Source: Pseudomonadota bacterium | GTDB taxonomy: Bacteria; Pseudomonadota; Alphaproteobacteria; Rhizobiales; Rhizobiaceae | Assembly (NCBI GenBank): GCA_023399465.1 | Contig: JAEWPB010000139.1 | Location: 1 to 17,954, forward strand | Length of the DNA: 17,954 bases | Reading direction: 5' to 3' | Shown here: one piece after another, positions 13,946-17,954 of the stretch | Layout of the letters: each line of letters begins with the position of its first letter | Position numbering within the stretch: the stretch's first letter is position 1 | Translations under genes and position numbers: made by a program | The notes under the pieces: model-generated | The model's database searches: none | Seen by the model: only the letters and a program-made list of their open reading frames with translations | Told to the model about the DNA's origin: nothing

Positions 13946-15730
13946 TCACATTGCACTGCCGATGCGCAGCAGGCCGGTACGCCCGCCCGAAAACGGCGCG
14001 ACCAGAGGCGAGAAGAACTCCTGCCACTCATCGGGCAGAAGCGCCAGAGAACCATCCATGCCGATCCTGTCGAGCGACTGGCGCAGTTCCGGCAGGGCGA
14101 GGATCAGGTGATCCACGGCGGCCCCATGCAGGAACCGCATGCCGGCGATCCAATCCGACGAGATTTCCGGCTCGCGCTGGTCCCCCCAATAATGGGTTCC
14201 GGCCACCGCCTGACCGCCGACCAGCAGCCGGTTCATCCAGTCTATGTGATCGCGGCCGATTTCGCGTGCCAGCCCGCCATTGAGCGCGCGCAGATAGGCA
14301 TGCTCGCGCGGTTCGGTTTCCAGAGAGAATTCCAGTTCCGAATGGATCCGGTCCCATTTCGTCAGGCAAAGCGCCCAGAACAGGCGCATGAGGTAGGGCG
14401 ACCGCGGCGCCGGCAGCAGAGGCAGGAAGATTGCCCGTTCGAAATCGGGCGCGAAACCCTCCAGATGCTTGTCGTCGCCGGGGCAAAGCTCGAAGACCGG
14501 AAAACCGGTGCATCGATCGAGCACGCGCGTGAGATAGAGGGAAGGATCCATGTCGCGAATCGCGGCATCCTCCGCCCTCAATCCGCCGAATGAGTGACGC
14601 TGCGGACCGAAGTCCACCGTGCCGGGACGAAACAGCCGCCCGAAGACATCAAGACCCTTAGTGCGGTCCAGGGCCGATGCCGCCCGTCGCGTGATTTCCG
14701 GCGGCCCATAGAGAACCGCGAAACTCTGCATCGACTTTCGGTCCATCGACGACCAGTCGCGATGGATCCGGCCATCCTCGAACATTACGGGCAGCCCAGT
14801 ATGAACCGCCTTGCCGGCACGCTTGTGAAGTCCGATGGCGCCGGTGCCCGTCTCGGCCGCAGGCCGAGCAGCGATGTGCCGGAATTCGGCGCGCAGCACC
14901 CGGGCATAGTGGCTGACCTTACGGGCGAAGAAGCAATCCAGGCTTTTCAGGTAGTCCTCGTGGCCCTCATGATAAACGACGGGCTTGCCGACCGAATTGA
15001 ACTGGTAGTGCGTCAGGATCCGCGGTGCGATACGGTTGGCACCGGCCAGCCGGTAGACCAGCGTCTGGAAGAAGCATTCATCCGGTATCCAGGTCCAGCG
15101 GAAGAACTCGTAGTCCTTACCGTTGGCGTCGATCCAGGCAAGGATCTCGCTGCAAGTCTTGCGCGTCAGGCACCACCACTGCGATCCGAAACGCGCTTCC
15201 AGCCCCTTCGGGAACTTCCGCTTTCGTACGAACTTGCGCTGCAGCCAGTAGGACGCTTCGAAGCGGCGCCGCTGCTTCTGGAAATTGTACTTGAAGCGGA
15301 ACTGGTAGCGCGCTTCCCGCAGGCCGCCGCTGATCCAGTTCTTGTCGAAGGCTTCGATGAACTCGGTGTCGGGATGCACGTCAAGGAACTGGCGCAGTTC
15401 GGCCAGAGGGCGGATTGGCAGGCAGGATCCACTGGCGAGATAGACATGCGTGCAGTCGATGCCCTGCTCCTCGATCAGGCGTAGGCTGTTGACCACGCCC
15501 TCCACCAGACCGAATTCACCCCAGCCGCAGCGGACCCGCTTCTCGACAAACCGTATTTGCGGAAATTCGGCGCACAAGGCGCGCAGCTTCTCGAACTCGT
15601 CCGCGCTGGCATTCGCGTCATAGTGGATGACGACAAAACACCCGGGATCTGAGCTCGCAATACACGCGGCAACTTCCGCGACATGCTCGGCGCGTTCATG
15701 CGCCAGCAGAACAAAGGACAAAACTGACAT
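13946..15730 (-). CDS. GT14-type beta-1,6-N-acetylglucosaminyltransferase (Core-2/I-branching) with C-terminal extension
   Basis: The 594-residue product starts with 'MSVLSFVLLAHERAEHV' and shows the Branch (GT14) pattern: 'VVIHYDANASADEF' (about 31-44), 'WGEFGLVEGVVNSLRLI', 'HVYLASGSCLPIRP', 'FGSQWWCLTRKT' and 'WIPDECFFQTLV' (about 230-241). Family members in animals add beta-1,6-GlcNAc branches; donor and product here are unknown. Residues about 300-594 form a second region that I cannot assign; similar long C-terminal parts occur in other alphaproteobacterial members as domains of unknown function. No signal peptide or anchor is seen. ATG 15730 is preferred because the domain begins at once and AGGA lies upstream; a longer frame to 15811 would add 27 residues of unlikely sequence. 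It seems to be first in the operon with GT2 and rfbCBDA. Confidence 0.85.
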   Translation of the reverse strand: MSVLSFVLLAHERAEHVAEVAACIASSDPGCFVVIHYDANASADEFEKLRALCAEFPQIRFVEKRVRCGWGEFGLVEGVVNSLRLIEEQGIDCTHVYLASGSCLPIRPLAELRQFLDVHPDTEFIEAFDKNWISGGLREARYQFRFKYNFQKQRRRFEASYWLQRKFVRKRKFPKGLEARFGSQWWCLTRKTCSEILAWIDANGKDYEFFRWTWIPDECFFQTLVYRLAGANRIAPRILTHYQFNSVGKPVVYHEGHEDYLKSLDCFFARKVSHYARVLRAEFRHIAARPAAETGTGAIGLHKRAGKAVHTGLPVMFEDGRIHRDWSSMDRKSMQSFAVLYGPPEITRRAASALDRTKGLDVFGRLFRPGTVDFGPQRHSFGGLRAEDAAIRDMDPSLYLTRVLDRCTGFPVFELCPGDDKHLEGFAPDFERAIFLPLLPAPRSPYLMRLFWALCLTKWDRIHSELEFSLETEPREHAYLRALNGGLAREIGRDHIDWMNRLLVGGQAVAGTHYWGDQREPEISSDWIAGMRFLHGAAVDHLILALPELRQSLDRIGMDGSLALLPDEWQEFFSPLVAPFSGGRTGLLRIGSAM

Positions 15731-15962
15731 ATAGAAACGATCCTGGCTTAAGGGATACGCGAAAGCAGAACACAAATCCGCTTCCGTACATTTCATATGC
15801 GAGAGCACCAAGTTCTCTTGTTATACTCTCTCAGCCTGTTCGCCGCCTGTCTACCTTCACGCTTGTGCAATTGCAACCCGCGAACGCTAGGTCATAGGAA
15901 GTAATTTCTTCATAGCCATTTCGGCGTTACTAGGATGATAGTATGGCAGCGGCCGGGAGGGG
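15731..15962. promoter_or_regulatory. Intergenic region upstream of the GT14 operon
   Basis: This 232-base AT-richer gap should contain the promoter of the GT14-GT2-rfb operon. On the minus strand TATAAC (plus-strand 15820-15825) is a possible -10, but the matching -35 is poor. Two short palindromes stand out: TGCAATTGCA (15866-15875), perfect, and GAAG-TAATTT-CTTC (15898-15911), which lies soon after the stop of the LysR-TrpD2 gene. Either may bind a regulator; neither is a clear terminator. Confidence 0.35.
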
Positions 15963-17438
15963 CTAGCTCGACTCCATGGCGCCTCCCCTCGGTCTCTCCG
16001 CCCAGAGTGCCGCCGCACGCGCGCACGCAGCCTCGAAGTTGCCGGCATCTGCATCCCGCAACACCATCAAGGCAACGGCCGCGGTGGTGATCACGATCGT
16101 CTCCGCGGTTTCGTCGCGGGCAGCGCCGCGCCATACCGCATGCCAGTATTCGCGGGCATTCATTCCCGTCGGCGGCAGGCGCGGAGGCGTCGGCCGCATC
16201 GGAATGAAGTCATCGACCGCTTCGCCATCGACCATGCGGTGGATTGTCGTCGACCGGAACGGAGTGAACTGTGCGATATCGCTGGTATTGCCCATGATCG
16301 CGAGGTTTTGCATTCCAAGCAGCCGAACCGCGTCGCGCTGCAGATCCTGGCTCGACGCACGCGCAGCGCCCAGAACGCAGGCCCTTGCCCCGAGCGGATT
16401 GACGAGATTGGTAATCGCATTGATCGGAAGCCGCATCTCCATCAACGGGTAAAGCGCCAGAAGCAGCTGCAGTTGCGGTGCGAAAGCGCCGACAGGCAGG
16501 TAGGCAATCCCCGATTTCCAGATGTCGGCCTTTGCTTCCGACAGCGACCGGCATACCGGAATGCCGGAAAGCTCGGCGGCCAGTTCCAGCTTTCCGGCCT
16601 CGGTTCCCACGCCGAAATGGCCGTGCAGCAGCACACGATAACCGGCCAGCGCAACGAGCCGCGCGGCGTGGATGAACCACGGGGCGCTCCGGCGCTTCGG
16701 CGACATGTAGGCCGGCCAGTCGAGATCGACATGGACGCCGTCAGGTTCGGGAGCGCCGATGTGGGCCCGTGCGGCCATGGCAAAACCGGCCAGCTCTGTC
16801 GCCGTCGCGCCCCGATACTGCACGGTCGACAGCAGCGCGCCGATCTGGACCGGATCGGCCTCGCCATCGAGCACGATGGCAAGAGCGTCCCTGGCTTCAT
16901 CGATCGTCAGCGGCCGGCTTCGCCCGGGCCCGGCGCATGTGGTGGCGATATATCTCGCAAGCCGGCGTTGCGGACCGGCGTTGTGACCGATTCGGGCGAG
17001 CTTGCGGGCGACTGCCGCCGTCGACGGCGCGCCCTCGAGTTCTCCCTGCTGTGCCGCTAGCGGCGGCGCTTCGATCAGCGCGGGCTGTTCCCAGCCGCTC
17101 GCACCTTCGCCAGGGCTTTCGCCGTGAACAGCCGCCTGGGACGACTGCGGAGCCAGGAGGTTTTCCGCTTCCGCCGACAACGCCCGCAGGCGCAGGCGCA
17201 GGCTTTCCGCCAGTGGCGTCGGCCGTAGACCCTTGCCCGTCCGAAGAAACAGTGGATCACCGTATATCTCGCGCAGCTGGCCGAGCATTCGGCTGACTGC
17301 CGGGCTTTGCAGCCCCATGCTTTGCGCCGCCCGCGCGACACTGCCTTCGCGCATCAGCACATCCAGCGCCATCAGTAGCCGAAGATCTCCCGGCCTGCTG
17401 CCGCCGGACGAACCTGGCACTTTCTCGCTATTTCCCAT
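15963..17438 (-). CDS. LysR-type DNA-binding domain fused to a TrpD2/YbiB-like (glycosyl transferase family 3) domain
   Basis: The 491-residue protein has a LysR winged-helix domain at residues about 17-80. Its helix-turn-helix is 'GSVARAAQSMGLQSPAVSRM' followed by 'DPLFLRTGKGLRPTPLAESL'. An Ala/Gly/Pro-rich linker (about 95-140) leads to a C-terminal region (about 150-490) resembling anthranilate phosphoribosyltransferase-like proteins: 'QIGALLSTVQYRGATATELAGF' (198-219) is a Glycos_trans_3N sequence and 'LLHGHFGVGTEAGKLELAAEL' spans the place of the PRPP loop. The TrpD motif GTGGD is not kept, so enzymatic activity is doubtful. The usual LysR effector domain is absent. E. coli YbiB of the TrpD2 group is reported to bind nucleic acid, so a regulatory role fits. 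ATG 17438 has GGTGA upstream; the frame extends to 17600 but that would overlap the divergent receptor gene. The substrate and targets are unknown. Confidence 0.8.
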   Translation of the reverse strand: MGNSEKVPGSSGGSRPGDLRLLMALDVLMREGSVARAAQSMGLQSPAVSRMLGQLREIYGDPLFLRTGKGLRPTPLAESLRLRLRALSAEAENLLAPQSSQAAVHGESPGEGASGWEQPALIEAPPLAAQQGELEGAPSTAAVARKLARIGHNAGPQRRLARYIATTCAGPGRSRPLTIDEARDALAIVLDGEADPVQIGALLSTVQYRGATATELAGFAMAARAHIGAPEPDGVHVDLDWPAYMSPKRRSAPWFIHAARLVALAGYRVLLHGHFGVGTEAGKLELAAELSGIPVCRSLSEAKADIWKSGIAYLPVGAFAPQLQLLLALYPLMEMRLPINAITNLVNPLGARACVLGAARASSQDLQRDAVRLLGMQNLAIMGNTSDIAQFTPFRSTTIHRMVDGEAVDDFIPMRPTPPRLPPTGMNAREYWHAVWRGAARDETAETIVITTAAVALMVLRDADAGNFEAACARAAALWAERPRGGAMESS

Positions 17439-17593
17439 TTCACCAATCGCATTCTCGACGCCCCAAGTTTCGTCAATTCGAATTTGGAACGATTCTAAAA
17501 CAAGTCCGTTGCCCCCCACGCTACTCCTAACTAAGTGGACCCAGTTTCTCAAGTTTGTTTGCCGCAAAAACGCGGTTTTGAATAGAGGGTAAA
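17439..17593. promoter_or_regulatory. Divergent promoter region of the LysR-TrpD2 and receptor genes
   Basis: This 155-base AT-richer region must hold promoters for both divergent genes. It contains the Irr-box-like site at 17483-17499 and an imperfect 16-base palindrome (17565-17580, CAAAAACGCGGTTTTG, 14 of 16 symmetric) just before the receptor's ribosome binding site. No confident -35/-10 pair could be assigned. Confidence 0.45.
17483..17499. promoter_or_regulatory. Irr box (ICE-type iron control element)
   Basis: The 17-base site TTTGGAACGATTCTAAA matches the rhizobial Irr-binding pattern TTTAGAA-NNN-TTCTAAA at all but one defined position, with half-sites symmetric at 6 of 7 bases. Irr is the haem-responsive Fur-family regulator of iron genes in rhizobia. 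The site lies about 95 bases before the receptor ATG and about 45 bases before the LysR-TrpD2 ATG, so it could control either gene. The consensus is recalled from general knowledge, not searched. Confidence 0.65.
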
Positions 17594-17954
17594 ATGGCAA
17601 GTTACGGGGAAGCCGGTCGCGCAGTGGCTATGGTCCGGCGCAAGCGGGCGCTATCGCAGAATTATCTCGCATGGGCAATGGCCGGCACAGCGCTCGGGCT
17701 GCCCGCAACGGCGCTCGCCCAGGAAGAAGAACCGACCGCTCTGAAGCAGATCGTCGTCACCGCCTCGGGCTTCGAGCAAAACGTCACCGATGCACCCGCC
17801 AGCATTACCGTGATCAGCCGCGAACAGCTCGAACTTGGCAAGTTCCGCGATCTGACCGATGCACTGCGCGATGTCCAGGGCGTCTCTGTAACCGGTGTCG
17901 CCAACGAAAAGGATATCTATATCCGCGGCCTTCCGGGCAGCTATACCCTTATCC
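17594..17954 (+). CDS. TonB-dependent (siderophore-type) outer-membrane receptor, 5' part
   Basis: The gene starts at ATG 17594 with GAGGG four bases upstream and stays open to the right edge, giving 120 residues. A signal peptide is clear: basic 'VRRKR', a hydrophobic 'YLAWAMAGTALGL', and a cleavage site after 'ATALA' (about residue 43). The mature protein begins with a TonB-box-like 'KQIVVTASG' and continues into a plug domain: 'DAPASITVISREQLE', 'DALRDVQGVSV' and 'DIYIRGLPGSYTLI'. This form of the plug resembles FepA/ferric-siderophore receptors. Such receptors take up ferric chelates through the outer membrane using TonB energy. It is the only plus-strand gene and shares its upstream region with the LysR-TrpD2 gene and an Irr-box-like site, which supports iron regulation. 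An ATG at 17630 is an alternative start that leaves a more standard signal peptide. The ligand is not known. Confidence 0.9.
   Translation, partial: MASYGEAGRAVAMVRRKRALSQNYLAWAMAGTALGLPATALAQEEEPTALKQIVVTASGFEQNVTDAPASITVISREQLELGKFRDLTDALRDVQGVSVTGVANEKDIYIRGLPGSYTLI

Noticed and set aside
12977..14593. 538-codon plus-strand frame opposite the GT2 and GT14 genes
   Set aside because: It spans two real minus-strand genes and their junction; the composition is that of antisense high-GC sequence.
17439..17600. N-terminal extension of the LysR-TrpD2 protein to ATG 17600
   Set aside because: It would overlap the divergent receptor start and its ribosome binding site and cover the Irr-like box; the LysR domain fits a start at 17438.

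Overview
The window looks like an accessory, envelope-polysaccharide region of an alphaproteobacterium, most likely of the Rhizobiales (Hyphomicrobiales). The evidence is the high-GC coding sequence, a ScpB paralogue paired with a DUF1403 protein (a pairing I associate with rhizobial plasmids and accessory regions), an Irr-type iron box, and a type I secretion plus dTDP-rhamnose gene set reminiscent of the Sinorhizobium meliloti galactoglucan (exp/wg) cluster. Species and replicon cannot be settled from the sequence alone. All genes lie on the minus strand except the last, which runs off the right edge on the plus strand.

Layout in coordinate order. Positions 1-1439: a partial ScpB-like gene preceded by a DUF1403 gene. 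Positions 1571-7410, read right to left: type I secretion ABC ATPase/permease, HlyD-type adaptor, a three-part protein with an N-terminal galectin-like lectin domain and a C-terminal GT31 glycosyltransferase domain, and a small PAPS-type sulfotransferase. Positions 7411-7956: no gene; a rho-independent terminator and a REP-like palindromic repeat. Positions 7957-9183: a GT4 glycosyltransferase gene bounded by terminator-like hairpins. Positions 9450-15730, read right to left: a GT14 (Core-2/I-branching) glycosyltransferase with a large C-terminal extension, a GT2 glycosyltransferase, then rfbC-rfbB-rfbD-rfbA, the full dTDP-L-rhamnose pathway. Positions 15963-17438: a LysR-type DNA-binding domain fused to a TrpD2/YbiB-like domain. 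From 17594: a divergent TonB-dependent receptor, with an Irr-box-like palindrome in the shared intergenic space.

How the parts may work together (inference): the rfb genes supply dTDP-rhamnose; the GT4, GT2, GT14 and GT31 enzymes assemble or branch a glycan; the sulfotransferase sulfates it; the type I system exports a protein or takes part in glycan export. No Wzx, Wzy, initiating sugar-phosphate transferase, outer-membrane TolC partner or RTX-type substrate is visible. The most unusual item is the bacterial galectin-GT31 fusion. Its lectin domain keeps nearly all the sugar-contacting residues of animal galectins, and its architecture parallels that of plant and animal galectin-GT31 galactosyltransferases. 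The second is the regulator-enzyme fusion next to an iron-responsive receptor gene.
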